Assembly (NCBI RefSeq): GCF_000006565.2
Contig: NC_031479.1
Span: 5,764,885-5,828,884, forward strand
DNA length: 64,000 nucleotides
From: Toxoplasma gondii ME49
Lineage: Eukaryota > Apicomplexa > Conoidasida > Eucoccidiorida > Sarcocystidae
Direction of reading: 5' to 3'
Positions within the stretch are counted from its first letter, which is position 1. Each line of letters opens with the position of its first letter. Below the pieces are notes generated by a model. The model searched no databases. It had not been told where the DNA came from and was given only the letters and a program-made list of their open reading frames with translations. The position numbers and the translations under genes were made by a program. Positions 37,570 through 50,200 of the stretch are shown here, in pieces.

Positions 37570-39305
37570 ATGAACAGGTGTGAAGATCGGAACGCGAGGC
37601 GCCGAGAAGCGCACAACTCGGAGGAAAAGATGAAGCACAGGCGGTGCGCCATGTCGTCTGTGTCGCATCCCCGACGAGAGGAGAAAGGTTTCGGCCTCGG
37701 TTCTCGACCATGGAGGGTACAGGCGAATAAGGAAGCTCTCAAACACAGAAAAGGCTCTTCAAAGACAAGCCCAAGCTGTGGAGCGAAATCGACAAACGCG
37801 AGAAGAAAATATCACCGCTCCGCAGAGGCGACAGGAGAGCCAAAAGTCCACACAGTCGACAGAGAGAAGAACATCGACACAGTCGATGAAGAGATCGAGA
37901 GAAAGAGGAGTGCTTATGGGGGGAGACTCGCGGGTCGTTGCTCTCGAAGGCGACCCCAAAAAGGACGGCCGACCAGACGTTTCCTGTCTGTCTGCTTCAC
38001 AGACATACGCCGCAGTCGCTCTCCCATCTCGAAGGCTTCCTCGGGTGTACGTACACCTTGGGCTGGCGCGTTTTGCTCCTCTCGTGATGCATGTCACGAG
38101 CGCAGAGGATGTGGATTGCCGGTGTCATTCAGAGATGGAGACGGGAGAAGAAGAGAAACGTCTGAGTCCGGATTTTGTAGAGATCCTCAGCTTCACTTGA
38201 GCGCTGATATGTCTTCAGAGCTTTCTGCGTTTTCTGCCAAGGCGACCAGCAGCTCTTGCATTTCTTCGCGTCTGTCCACCTTGGAGATGAAGAGTGAAAA
38301 AGGAAATCTGAGAAGCGATACAGATCAAAGCGTTTCTCGACAGCCTCTCTCTCTTTCCTTTTCTCGGCGAACGCCTTCATCTTCCTCCCCACGACGTTCG
38401 TGTGCGTCGTCTTCCCTGTCGCCTCCTGTGTCTCTTCCTTCCCGTCCTTCTTCCCCGTCTTCGTCTGTTCTTTCTCGTCCTTCTGTTTCTTCCTCGTCTT
38501 TGTCTCTTTCTTCTTCGCGTCGGTCAGTGTGTATGTTGTCTCCCACCCCTCTGCGTTCTTCTCCTCGCGTTTCCAGAAGGAAACGAAGTCGACTGTCTCA
38601 GCTGCGCCGGTTTCTCCTCCAGGCGGCCTTCGTCATGCTTTTCTCCGCTGTTTTCGCCAGTTTTTCTGGACAGCACACAACGGAGTTCTTCGCGGAGGCA
38701 ATAGTGTGCGGAGTCGAGGCGCCCGACGGTTTGCTTGCGGCCGCGACGGCGGCTGGAAGCTCCACGCCTGCTCTCGACATTTTTGCTCTGCCGCTTTGTC
38801 GCCTCCCCTACTTGGTGAACTCGGCGATTCCACCCAAGGACGCCCCGCATGTTGGCCTGCTCGCCGGAGGTCCGGAGAAAAGCAGTCGAAACGAACTCTG
38901 GGACGGTCCAAAGCAAAGAGAAACAGAAAAACGAAAGTGAATGAAGGGAGAAGAACGAAAGACGAGACAAATGAGGGGAAGCAAAAGGAACGAGAAAGAT
39001 GCATGAACGGAGAGAGAAGAAGAGATGCAGTGGAAGAGGAGATGAACTCGCAGCCGAAGAGCAGAAAAGAGGCAAGAAAACGCAAAGAAAAACGGGGGAA
39101 AACATGAAATATAGGTTCCTGATCACCTGGCCAAAACAGTGGGAAGGTAATTTCCTGCTCTTCCCCGTCCGTCTTTTTCTTGGAGACGAAATGTGGAACA
39201 AAGTCGGTCTAAACGCGTTTTTTTCAACATCACCGAACTTTGTGTTTCTCAGCTGAGACGTGAAAAAAGACACCTGCACCACAACGGCTACAAGTCACGC
39301 CCTTG

Positions 39306-39339
<34 letters not shown>

Positions 39340-42300
39340 TTTATATGCTTGTAAATATAAATATATATATATATATATATGTATTTATATGCTTGTAAAT
39401 ATATATATATATATATGCTTGTATATATGTATGTATATATGTATGTATGTATCTATGTATGCATCTCTGTGTGCAAAATCCAAGCATGCATGCGGTTTCT
39501 CTCTTGGGACAGATTTTCCTCGTGCCTGTATCTCTTGCAGAAGATTTCTCAGACATCGGTAGCAACAGCGTTCGTAGCAAAAAGGATACCGCTGATGTTA
39601 AGAACAGCAAGTCCTCCAATCAAGCAGGCAGTCTGTAAGGCTGTCTTCTGTGTCTCTTGACGTTTTCCTTTGTCTGCCTTTCTAGCATTCACTGGAGTAT
39701 ATTTACTGTTTCTTCTCTTGCGCGTTTCTAGGATTCATTGATATTGATTTGGAGATTCTTCCATCGAATTACGTGAACAATTTGCCCCTGAGGAGACCGC
39801 GGTTCTCTGGAGAAGCGAATCGGCTTTCAACTGGCCCGGAGTCTCCGCTGAGAGACGCTCTTTTTTCAACAGCTGCACCTGCACGCGGTCTTGCTGCCTT
39901 CCCCTCTGTGGTTTCTCTCTCCGACAAGAAACCTGAAGAACGCGCATCGACGGTTTCATCTCGTTTTTCTGAGTCTCGGAGTCTCCCTGTTTTCTTCAAC
40001 AAATTCCAGGAGAATCTCGCTGGGCTCGCATGCACGTTCCAAGGCCTGGCAAGAAACTTCTTCTCTGAACTGAGGGAGGCAGTTGCCTTTGCGTCTCCTA
40101 CGCTTCTTTACCGCGCCTCGAGGCTTTCAAAAGCCGGTGAGAGGAATCAAAGGGACAGACGTGAGAGAACAAGAGTTGAAAGAGAGGGGGGAAACGAGTT
40201 GAAGGAGGAAAACGAGAACTGAAGTGAAAGGAGAAGACGTCGGAGGAGGGGACGGTTGCAGCCGAGTCCACGAGTACTGAAGCGTTTCGAGAATCTGGAC
40301 CAACGTATTCCGTTTCTCTTTTTTGTCGTTTCAGAGAGGGGAGAGTCGACGGTCAACGCTGTCAGTGACGCTGCAGATAATGCGGCCAGAGTGGAGAATT
40401 CGAAAGAGAGCGCACGAGCCGAAAAAGAGAAGAAGCTGAGCGAGATGGAAGCAAGACGCCTGGCGGCAGAGTCTCTTCTGGCAAATCCGCTTCGCGACGA
40501 CCCCCTGGTTGCGGCAGTCAACAACACCTACGTCCTTGTGATGGATCACTTTCAGTTTGTAGGTTTTCTCTGAACTCGCGAAAACGGTCTTTTCCTCTAA
40601 GTGAAGTGCAAGTCCCGCAGCTCGGCCGGTCTCCGTCCTTGTGATGGATCACTCTCAGTGAGTTGTCTTGTCTATTCTGGAGTGAAGGAAGATTGTTATC
40701 GTTCGAAGAAATGCCAAGCCAGTATCTGGGCTGCGCGAGTGTGTGTCTCCGAGCTCTCGAAGGCAGTCTCTAGTGAATTCACGAGTCGCGCCTCGAATTT
40801 GCCGACACTCTCGGTGATGACTTTTTGGATCGAGGTTCCTGTTTCCTCTGTCGAGAGACCGTGGACCCTGGGCAGTTTTGCGACCTTTTCCCTGCATCAG
40901 TCGCATTCGTTCTTTCTGTAGTCCTCAACTTGAAGAACAGAGGGAAGGCTAAGGTCTCTTATCCTTTAAGCGTCAACACCAACTGTGGACAGGCGACTAA
41001 ACCGATCTCTTTAAGAATCGGAGTCTTTGGAGGGAAGGGTCGCAAGCTTTTCTTGGGGCGAACGCCACGGATAGCGGCTCTAAGCAAACAGAAGGATCCC
41101 AGTCAGATCGTGGACTGTTCTCACCGCGAAGGAGGTTGTATCTCCTGTCGACAGCTGTGTGCGTGACGCGATACTTCGAACGAGACGTCGACTGATTTCC
41201 TTCTGCATTTTTCCTGCAAAATAGTTGTTTTGCATCGCTCCCGGAAAAATCACTTTTGGAGCAAAGTGGGGACACAGACCCACACAAAGGCAGGTCCTCC
41301 AAAGTGTCGAGGCTTCTTGTCCAGTCAGTGTTGGGGACTCTTGGCGAGCAAACGCTTGAAAAAGAAAGACGTTTTTCTCTTTTGGAGATGGTGGATTTCT
41401 TTCGCAGCTGTTCTTCGAACAAGACGGTGACTGGTTGCCTTCCTTCACAGCGGCCGACAACGTCGTCGCCAATTCGTACATTCCTGCTTTCAAGGTAGGA
41501 TTTTGCTTGAGAAGCGGTTGCAAGGACCGATCAGACAGGTTGATATTCTGCGGCTTCTCCTCGATCGACTGTTGTTTCCGATGCAAAGCGACTTGCGTTT
41601 TTCTTTCGGTGAAAGAACACAGCAACCCCACATCCAACGGTACAGACGAAAAAGGGTGCCTTGCCATGGCCGCCTGACGCCAGAGCTGAAGGAATACACA
41701 GTCGCTGGTCGCTCTTTGCTAAGACAGTGCGGACGTCTCGGTCGACAGAATCAGAGACGAGAAACGCGTTTCTTTTTTCTCTCTTTCACTGCTGCACGCT
41801 TGCCAACTCGACATCCAGTCGCTGAATGCCGCCTGGAGGCAAACGTTTCTTTCCTTTTGTCCATCAGCGCCTGCCGTTTGCGTCTTCTCGCTTGCGAGTG
41901 CGAATTCAAGTTCCGAGGCGAGACCGCTACGCCGTGGTTCTCCTCAACGCCGACGGCTTGGATTTACGGCTTCGGGGCTCTGTCACCTTTCTGAATCCTG
42001 ACGCCCAACAACTGTCTGCGGAGCAACTTCATCTGCCCGACACGGTCTTTGGCCTCATGATTCTCTACCTCGTCACGTAGGTGACTTGTTGAACTCTTCC
42101 TTGAAACATGCATTTCTTTTCTCCGTTTCCACCTCGGTTCTGTCCTCCCCTGCTGAAGAACGAAGGTCGCCTCTCAAGCAGTGAACAAATGCTGTCGTCG
42201 CGGGATCTCCAAAGTCGAGTTAACGACAGCTGTGCACCTTCCAGTTGTCCACATCAGAGCCTTTCGGGGAAAAGCAATCTGGAAGGTCTTCTTCTTTGGT

Positions 42301-45223
42301 CCTTGTCGGCGTTGGTGAAGCCACGAAGGAAACTCGCGTCGGTGGACAGACACGCGTGTGTGTGACTGAGACTGCAGAAGTTTGAAATGGGCGTCTTTTC
42401 AGTTGTTGGCGCTCCGTTTGATTGTTGCGGTGGCTTCTGCTGGCTAGACACACATACATCGAGACTATTCAGGGACATCCGTTGGTCAAAATCGTGGTGC
42501 TCTCAAGCCAGGCTGTCCCTTTCCGGTGTACGTACCCGCCTCACGCAAGTTGGGTGTGGCGGTGTCTACGCGTGGGTGTCTCGACAGAACCTTTTCTTCT
42601 GCTTCCCAACTTTTTGCGCGAGACGAAAAGATGCTGGTCAACCAAAAGTCAGAAACGTAGAGTTCTAGACCGCTTCTGTTCGTGGCCGATGCCTGAGTCT
42701 TGTTTTTTCTTTACTCGTCTCCGACTCTTAAGGATCGTCACTACTGTGCTCTGTCACTGAGTGCTTTTTAGAAGAAGTTAAAAAAGCAGGAGTTATCTAG
42801 GTGTGCGAAGCCCCTGCTAACTCAAAAGCTGGTTGTGACAAGAGGACTTCAACTACGTCTGATGAGCATTCGCATTCGTCGTTGGCCTGTGAGGCAAGTT
42901 GACAAGCGTTCCACGATTTTTTTCAAGCATGTTCTGTTCTGCTTGGTGTAAAGCCGTGGAACCGTCCATTCTAAACTTTTTTATCGCTTTTTTCCGGGTC
43001 GTCCTTTCACCGACAGGTCCGGCGTCCTCGTGCTTCTGATGCTCGTTTTCCGGCGACGAAGGTGGAATGGCGTCCACCTGTTGATGCTCGGAAATTTTCT
43101 GTTCGCGGCTCTGGCGTTTTCTCTCGACTGGAGGCAAGCTGTCTACATGGCAGAGCACGGCATTCGACATCCTGCGTTGTGGTACGGGCGACGCGAGTGC
43201 GGTGTCCAAGCACGCTGTTCAGAAACCTCTCAGGGAGGGAAACGGAGGCGAAGAAAAGAACGAGGAAAAAGGCGAGAAAGCAGAAAGGAGGAAGCAGGTC
43301 AGAGGGGAAGAGGCGACCAATCGCAGAAGGAAGGGAACAGGAAGAGAGAGGAACACACAGAAACGAGAAGGGGGAGAAACAAAGGGCGACAAGACGAGGA
43401 AGAGCAGGAGAAGGAAAAGAAAGTGGAGAGGCGAGAAGAAGGACTCGATGATCCGGCGGCGGAAATCCAGGCGCGTACCCGCGTTCTCAGATCGAGAGAG
43501 AAATACGAAAGCGACAAGACATATGGGCGTCTGAACAGTTGTTACTTGGGTGGTACTCTGCAGACTATGAGAAAGTAAAAATAGCAGAATCTGAACCGCG
43601 ACTTTCAGACACACCAGGTGCCGTCTCTGCTGAGGAATGAAGCTTTTTCTTCGACTGTGAGTGGAGCGTTGGAGGCCGAGCAATTCGTTACTGCATGCGG
43701 TGTGTTTTCTTGGTGTCTCGGGGAGCGAACAGAGAAATTCTGGCGCTGCTGTGAAAAGCGAAGCACGCGTTTGTGTGCGGGGACGCGGTGAAAGAGGAGG
43801 CCGGAAAACGGCTGTAGAAAGAAGAAAAAAGCTCGCACAGTGCTCAGACAAAGTCGTCGGAGTGTCGGGAACGACTGTTGCGTTGCAGGGTTGCTTCTCG
43901 GGTGTTCAAGAAGATGCAGGACATCTCTGCCCTGATGACTTTCATCCTCGTTTCGCTTGGTGAGTTGCGATGTAAAAACGAGACAGAAGAGAAGAAGGAG
44001 ACAAGAAGGAACAGGCAAGAAAGGAGAAGGAAGGGAACAGAAGGAAAGAAAAGGAAACAAAGAGAAGAGAAGGGAGAAGAAGAGAAAGAGGAGAAGGAAC
44101 AGGCGGAACAAGTGCGAAAGAAACGTGTAGGTGACTGTAGCAGAAAGACAGGAGAACATAAGAACGAGGAGAAGGCTCAGGCGGACTGCAAGTTGTTGTG
44201 AAGAAAGGTAGCGAAAGCAAGTAGCGGCTCGGAAGTCTTCACTTTCTGTCATATTTTGTGTGTTTCTCCGCGTGACTTTCCTCTCTCCCGTTTTCTTCCG
44301 CGACTGCCGGGAGAGGCGCGGCAGAGAACGCGTGGAACGAAGACAGAGAGAAGACGTTGGGAGGGGGCGCTGGAGGGCACTGAGAGAGCAGGACGATGTT
44401 CCTCGCCTGTCTTTAGACGGCGAAAAGAGCAGACGGCCAGCGTGTAGAGTCTGTTTCGAAGAGGAAGACGAGCACACAGCCTCAAGGGTGCGCTTTGTTG
44501 TTCTCAGGGTGGAAGACGCTGCGGTCGCAGTTAAGCCGCATCGAAGTGCAGTTTGTTGCCGGTCTCTGCGTGATATCTCTTTACCTCGGCTTCTTCGAGA
44601 TCATCTTGGGCGGCTTCCAGGTGCGTCGGTCAACTCGCAAAAGAGAAGGAACTCCGAAACAGGGGAGCGTTTGCATTTCTTGACAGGGAAACATTTGTGT
44701 GTCAGGTAATGCCGACCTCACGGTTCGCGTCGGGGAAAGGAAAGGGAGAACAGTTTTCAAACGGTCCACTTCTCTGTTGTTCTCTGTGCTTTTTCTGCGG
44801 CCCGCTGGGCATCGCGTCTCGTTTAAAGGCCTTGCAGGAAGTCGTTGAGTTTCTCTAACACCTTTGGGGAACCCTGGTGCTTCTCGCAGAGACTCCAGAC
44901 CGCTCGGCTACACCCTCAACAGAGTGCCGTCGTTTTTTGTCGAATTTTCAGCGCCTCTTTGCTCTCTCTGGCTTCTGCAGGGCACACGGTACATCTTGCA
45001 TGCACTGGGGTATATTTGCGTCCTCGTCGCCATCAACGCGAACCTCGCGCTCTTGCATGTGAGCCAACAGGAACCACGCAGCTTGCCAACAACATGCTTG
45101 TGCTTCATAAACAATATGTATAAGATATATACAGATATATATATATGTATTTATTTATGTGCATATGAACGTATGTGCATAATACGGATGTGTTCATGTA
45201 TGTGCTGGGATGTATATGTATGC

Positions 45224-45260
<37 letters not shown>

Positions 45261-47200
45261 TGGAACAGGAATGTAGTTTGAGGTCTCTTGAGAGGTACCT
45301 CTGGTTGAGCAGAGAACAGTGCGTTTGGAGTCTTCGATCACAGTTTGTGGTTCCGTTGTTCCTTTCGACTTCTTGTCCTCGGTACGTCTCGCTCTTCGCT
45401 TTGCAGGCCCACATCGCAGACTCTTCACTCAGCCCGTCCACGGGTGAACTGTACCACAAATACGACGGCTACCAGTGAGTTTCAGACGACACAAGGACTC
45501 TTGAATATTTCTCTGATTTGCAAGAGCTATGCATCCATATATATATATATATATATTCATATATGCTTACCGATGGACATGTTGAGTTATATGCATACAT
45601 TTACTTATATATATATATATATATGCATAAGGGTTCAGGTATGTGTATATAAACGTTAATATAAAAGTTTAGGCAGATACACACACATACCTCTATATTC
45701 ATACATGCACATGTGTGTATATATATGTATATATGTATTGTATGTCTCCGTTTCTTGTGTCTATGATGGCTTAAGAGATCAATCGTCTCTTGTGCACAGT
45801 GCTCGTTTCTCCAAATCGTTTGCTTTCTCCTTTTTCGGAGCATCCGTCTGAACGCAGCACTCGTGCTGGTGTGTCTGTTTGCAGGACCTATCGGTGGATT
45901 TTCTTTCTTTACCTGATGAAGCCTGTGACGCTTGTCTTCTACAAGTTAACTTTTCTCAATCTGGCGTACGAGCAGCTTCTCTCGTGGGATGAATGGGTGT
46001 TTGTCCTAGTCGACAACTTAATGGACTACCTGATTTACGTAGGAGTAAGTGGAGAAAAGATTTCCTCGACGCGTTTCCGCGGCAGCGGACTTGTTAACTT
46101 CTGTCGGGGTGCCCTCCATTGGTGGCAATTTCCAGCTACATGTAGGCAGGGGAGATGCACAGATGCATGTGCATTTAGGAATATATATATACATATATAT
46201 ATTTATATATGGATAGACAGATATGTAGATAGATATCTAGAAATATATGTAGATAGATACAGAGATGCATGCATATATATATGTGTGTGTTGACAGACAG
46301 ATACGTAGATAGATATAGGTAGATAGATACCCAGGTGCAAATGAAAGACATGTGAACAGATAGATAAATATAGATAAATATATTGAAATATAGGTAGGTA
46401 TCTAGCGAGATACACAGATGCATGTACATTGTGTGTACGCTTATGTATATGGATGTATAGATGGATATGCAGAAGTAGAGATACAGAGGAGGGAAGCAGA
46501 CGAGTTGAGGGCCGCGATAACAACTCTTTTGTGTGTTCCTAGTAGATAAAGAGACGTAGAGTTGTAGTTTTTATTTCGTTGTCGAGTAGAGAAAGCAAAC
46601 GCACATCTATGCATGCACAGGGAGCCGAATGTATTCGTGCACCAGCGAGTTTGATCGCACTTTCAGTGTCGCAGCTACCGAAGAGGAATTATCGAATATA
46701 TCTACGTTTGTGTGAGTATATGTATATACGCCTTTAAATCTATTTCTTTTCATATATATTTGTATATCCATACGTCCATATATATATATATATATATATA
46801 TATAAGAATGCATATTAAGTAGATAATTATTTATTTTGTGGTTGAGTTGCCTATTTTTGCTGGAATTAGGCAGTTATATGGTTTACGAAGACTGAGGATT
46901 TTACTTGTGTTCGTTTTTTCTCTTGGCACTCTGCTCTCCTTATTTGTTCTGCATTTGCTGAGAATACACGGCATTGGTTTTCACTTTTTTTTGACCTTTT
47001 TTACACGTTTCTCTCACTTGTTTTTCATGTATGCTAGCACATTTTCTTCGTTTTGCGTTCTTTTTCACATTTTCTTTTTTCCGTATTCTTCGCACTCTCT
47101 CTCCCTTTTCCTTGGTGCGCAGCTTCTCTACGCCTTCAGACCAGTGGGGTCGATGCGTGTTTTGCGGGTACGCGCAGAGACATTTGTGACTCGACTTTGA
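37570..47200 (+). CDS. Seven-transmembrane protein, lung-7TM/GOST family
   Basis: Multi-exon membrane protein of the GPR107/TMEM87 (GOST) group, usually in Golgi or endosomal membranes. Phase-consistent exons: 40335-40558, 41408-41494, 41868-42076, 42448-42525, 43017-43181, 43889-43959, 44508-44620, 44981-45058, 45407-45474, 45885-46044 and 47123-47200. Upstream exons (to about 38805, about 39516-39629, about 39733-40136) are coding, but their joins are unresolved. In-frame ATGs occur at 37570, 38209 and 38533; the last would place a signal peptide ([19 protein letters not shown]) near the N-terminus. A luminal beta-rich region ends in [12 protein letters not shown], as in the family. Hydrophobic helices follow, including [92 protein letters not shown] and [15 protein letters not shown], then LLYAFRP. 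Specific function is unknown. Confidence 0.75.
38340..38560 (+). repeat. Pyrimidine-rich Ser/Pro-repeat coding segment
   Basis: In the first exon of the 7TM gene the plus strand is dominated by C and T and encodes runs of Ser with Pro and Arg (for example [16 protein letters not shown]). It is low-complexity, probably disordered, and lies before the hydrophobic segment. If translation starts at 38533, most of it would be 5' UTR. Confidence 0.6.
38885..39105 (+). repeat. Polypurine segment downstream of first exon of the 7TM gene
   Basis: The plus strand is almost all A and G with scattered C, rich in GAGAAG, GAAAG and GGAAG words. It is probably intronic. Confidence 0.6.
39305..39462. repeat. 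Compound AT microsatellite with internal duplication
   Basis: Long TA runs punctuated by two near-identical copies of a TGTATTTATATGCTTGTAAA word, then TATG repeats. It lies in an intron of the 7TM gene. The copies suggest that a TA run plus its flank was duplicated as a unit. Confidence 0.88.
43225..43480 (+). repeat. Polypurine tract in 7TM gene intron
   Basis: Roughly 250 bases in which the transcribed (plus) strand is overwhelmingly A and G (GAGGAAG, GAGAAAG, GGAAGG words), inside the intron after the 43017-43181 exon. Confidence 0.8.
43978..44170 (+). repeat. Second polypurine tract in the next 7TM gene intron
   Basis: AGAAGGAG/GAAAGGAA-type sequence filling most of the intron after the 43889-43959 exon. 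It has the same strand orientation as the preceding tract. Confidence 0.8.
45122..45261. repeat. AT microsatellite in 7TM gene intron
   Basis: TA and TATG runs in the intron between exons 44981-45058 and 45407-45474. A similar run occurs at 45535-45626 in the next intron. Confidence 0.85.
46184..46460. repeat. TAGA/TA microsatellite in last 7TM intron
   Basis: TA runs followed by imperfect AGATAGAT and GTAGATAG units. A pure TA run recurs at 46772-46804 in the same intron. Confidence 0.85.
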
Positions 47201-50200
47201 TTTCTTTTTTTAAAAGGATAGAAACTTCTCTTGTTCAAGCCGGAACGTGACTGTGAATGTCAAGTGCCAGATCGACCATGCTCCGTCCACCTTTGGCTCT
47301 TTCTTCGTCTCTACGGTAACTGTTGCCGTCAACTGAAGCGCGTTTAAGGCATTGAGAGTCCGTCTTTCTCGCTGGCAGCAAAGACAAACAGGAGTCCATA
47401 GTTAAATACACGTAGATTGCAGCCGCTGCGGAATAAATTCAATGTGTGGGGATCACAGCAGCAAAGTATACAGCATTTGTGGTTGTCTGTCTCGCATAAC
47501 TGGAGTTCTTCTAACATTAAACCGAGCTGTGTGTTTCCTCTTACGATCTGTGTCTTTTCTTTGGTGTAAGAGTCGTCTTCCCAAGAAAAACAGTGCGATT
47601 ACCAATTTGGGAGAGGGCTTCCAGAAGGACTCGTCAATGTTTTGAAGAGGGAGGTCGTTCGAAGAAACATGCAGCAAACAGTTTCTTGCCCACCAGCTGA
47701 GGTGCATTTGCATATCTTGCATCGAAGCCAAAGGGCAATCCAAGCAACTGTATGCGGATTTTCCTTCACAGACAATGATATGTTTGTCGAGATATTCTAG
47801 ATCTGTCGCAGGTGAACACAGGTTTCTCCTCTTTTGCAAGCCTTAGATTCGTGATGTGGTGTATGCTTCGCTACTATTATACGTTAATCTTCTCTCCTAC
47901 GCATGCACTAAAAATGCGGATTTATCTTCATGCCATTTCCCCCAGGATCTTACTCCGGAGAATGCAAGCTCAGCCAGTGGCACACGGGCGCCTCCGGCCA
48001 CGACTGTGTCGCCTGCCTGAAAGGAAATGAGCAACATCGAGAGGAAGGAGAGTAAACAGGAAAGGTGATAAAGAAGGAATCGAACAAGGAACCAAAGAAG
48101 ATGATGAAGGCGATAAAGGAACAAAGAGAGGGGAAATGAAGGTCTCGAACTTCTCCAAGCACAACACAGGCACCTCGTGGCCATGTCGGAGCCACTACAA
48201 CTCGTTCGATTTTCGAATGAAATGTACACGATCACCTATATATATATATATATATATATGTAAAGGTATAGATTCTCGATCATTTGCACGTTTGTGTGTT
48301 TTGGGTCGGGAAATGGCGCCGTTGTCCGAGTTAAAACTGAGCAACATGTGCTTGTGCACTGGGGTAGGGAGTGAGCGAGAAAGATACAACCAGGCAGCGT
48401 TTTGTAGAAGACTGCATGCGGACGTCTCGTCTACATGTTTCAGTGTTTTTGTCTCCTTCTCTGTTTAGCATGTGCAAAGGGGAGAGAGTTTCTGAATCAT
48501 GTGTTACTTTTTAGAAACCAACAGAGAGTAGTGTCTGTGGATATGCAAGTGTTACAAGTGAACACACACTCACAGGTGTATCTCTCTCACGGGACTGTTG
48601 GCGAACGTTACGCCTAAGGCAGCCCGGAAAAGCCGTTTTCTCGAAATCAGCACAGCATTGTGGGACCATTCTTCTTCTCCAACCTCAGAGAAGGCCTTTC
48701 CCTCTTTTCTGTTACTCGCAACCGGTTGCGCGTACACTTGCTCGCTGCTTTTTGAGCATTTCTTCAAGAGCAAGAGCACACAGAAACCCAATACACAGAC
48801 GGCGTGGGGCACGCGTTCGATTTCTGTTATTCTGCCACAATCCTTTTGTGAATGCTTTGGTTTTTTTAACACAAATTATACTAGCGTCTGAGTAGGACGC
48901 TTCGCTCGGTATTCCTGCGAGTCTGCTTAAATAGCGAGTAGCTTTTGTTAACTTTTCCTTTGGCGTAAAAGGCGATCGGAACTGTGTGCAACAGAGACCT
49001 TGAAGCATCGAGGATATGGAAGGTGACTCCAGCTATGAAACATAGATTTCCAAGTAGCTCAACACAGTAGAATGAACCGTTGTGTCGAGTTGTTGGATAT
49101 TAGAGGTCGTGCTATTGCACAAATAGCCGATTACAGACATTGAGGACGGGACTCGACTAGAGTTTGCACGTCTTTGTTTGCCAAACGTGCCTGCGTCTGC
49201 ATGCGTTGATGCGGTTCGATCAACGCAGGGGCCAGTCCAATATAACTTTCGTCCAAGTCTTCCGTCATGGCATCAGACAAGAGCCTATCAAAGTAAAGTA
49301 TGATACCTGTCTTCATTGTACAAATGTTTCTTGTCCTGAAACGTCGCCGTGCACAGCAGTGACAGTCGCACCCTCGCCTGTAAAGAGGTCATGCGTTGAA
49401 AGGACTAAGATCGTTTATCAAGTCGAGTATCGCGAGAAAAACGCGAAAACCTACATCTACATGCATGTATATTAGCACTGGTCACTTGTGTCACGCTTTT
49501 TTGCTTGCGGGTTATATGTGTTTCGTCGATAACAACTGTTTAACCTTGAGGAAGTGGAAAGGTCTCCATTGTGCGAATCGTTGCACAACCGTTCACGCGC
49601 TCAGTTCTACAGTTTGTCCAAACTGTGAAGCTACCTAAATGTTAGCGAGGAGTTTTCTGCCTCTGCAGCGACTCGTGAGCCCAGAACTGCACCGCTTTGT
49701 CCCCGTTGTGGCACAGTCCCGCGGCAGTGCCTCAAGGCGCGAAAAACAGAGCCTGTGTATGCTCCAAGAAATCCAAGGCAGCTAAAACTAAAGGTGTGGA
49801 GTTTTGGTATGTTTTCACATGGCTTCTGAATGGCGAAGGCAGCCTGGAAAAACACATTTGCGTTTCACCGGCATTTGCAGGGCAAAAACACGACAGGAAT
49901 CTACCGCATCTGGACAGTAAGTCGTGGACCGCCTTTTCCCCCTCAGGGCATTCCATGTTTTTTCAGCATTGCGGACAGCTAAAAAGTGTTGGATCATGAA
50001 CCACTTGGCATTCGATCTCTAAACCATACAACAGTCGTAAGGTAATTGAGACTACAAAGTTAGGGAAGCTACTATTCAGATGCGAGTAAGGTCAGACACT
50101 GTAGTGCCTACGATGCCGAATATGAACCGTTAGTGAACTATTTTGGTCAGATCCAACAGCTTGCTTATCCATGGAATAGAAAATGTACTACTTGAAGTTT

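Noticed and set aside
38524..39282. 252-codon minus-strand ORF and other long ORFs opposite the 7TM gene
   Set aside because: Composition is dominated by low-complexity Ser/Phe/Leu from the polypurine/polypyrimidine bias; the sense strand has the conserved protein.
43030..43578. Long Lys/Glu/Arg-rich ORF in the 7TM gene
   Set aside because: It begins in a true exon but continues through a polypurine intron; the charged run reflects base composition, and the exon ends at 43181.
37570..47200. GPR180/TMEM145-type or polycystin channel
   Set aside because: The SVTFLNP segment before the first helix and the YAFRP after the last helix fit the GPR107/TMEM87 group better.
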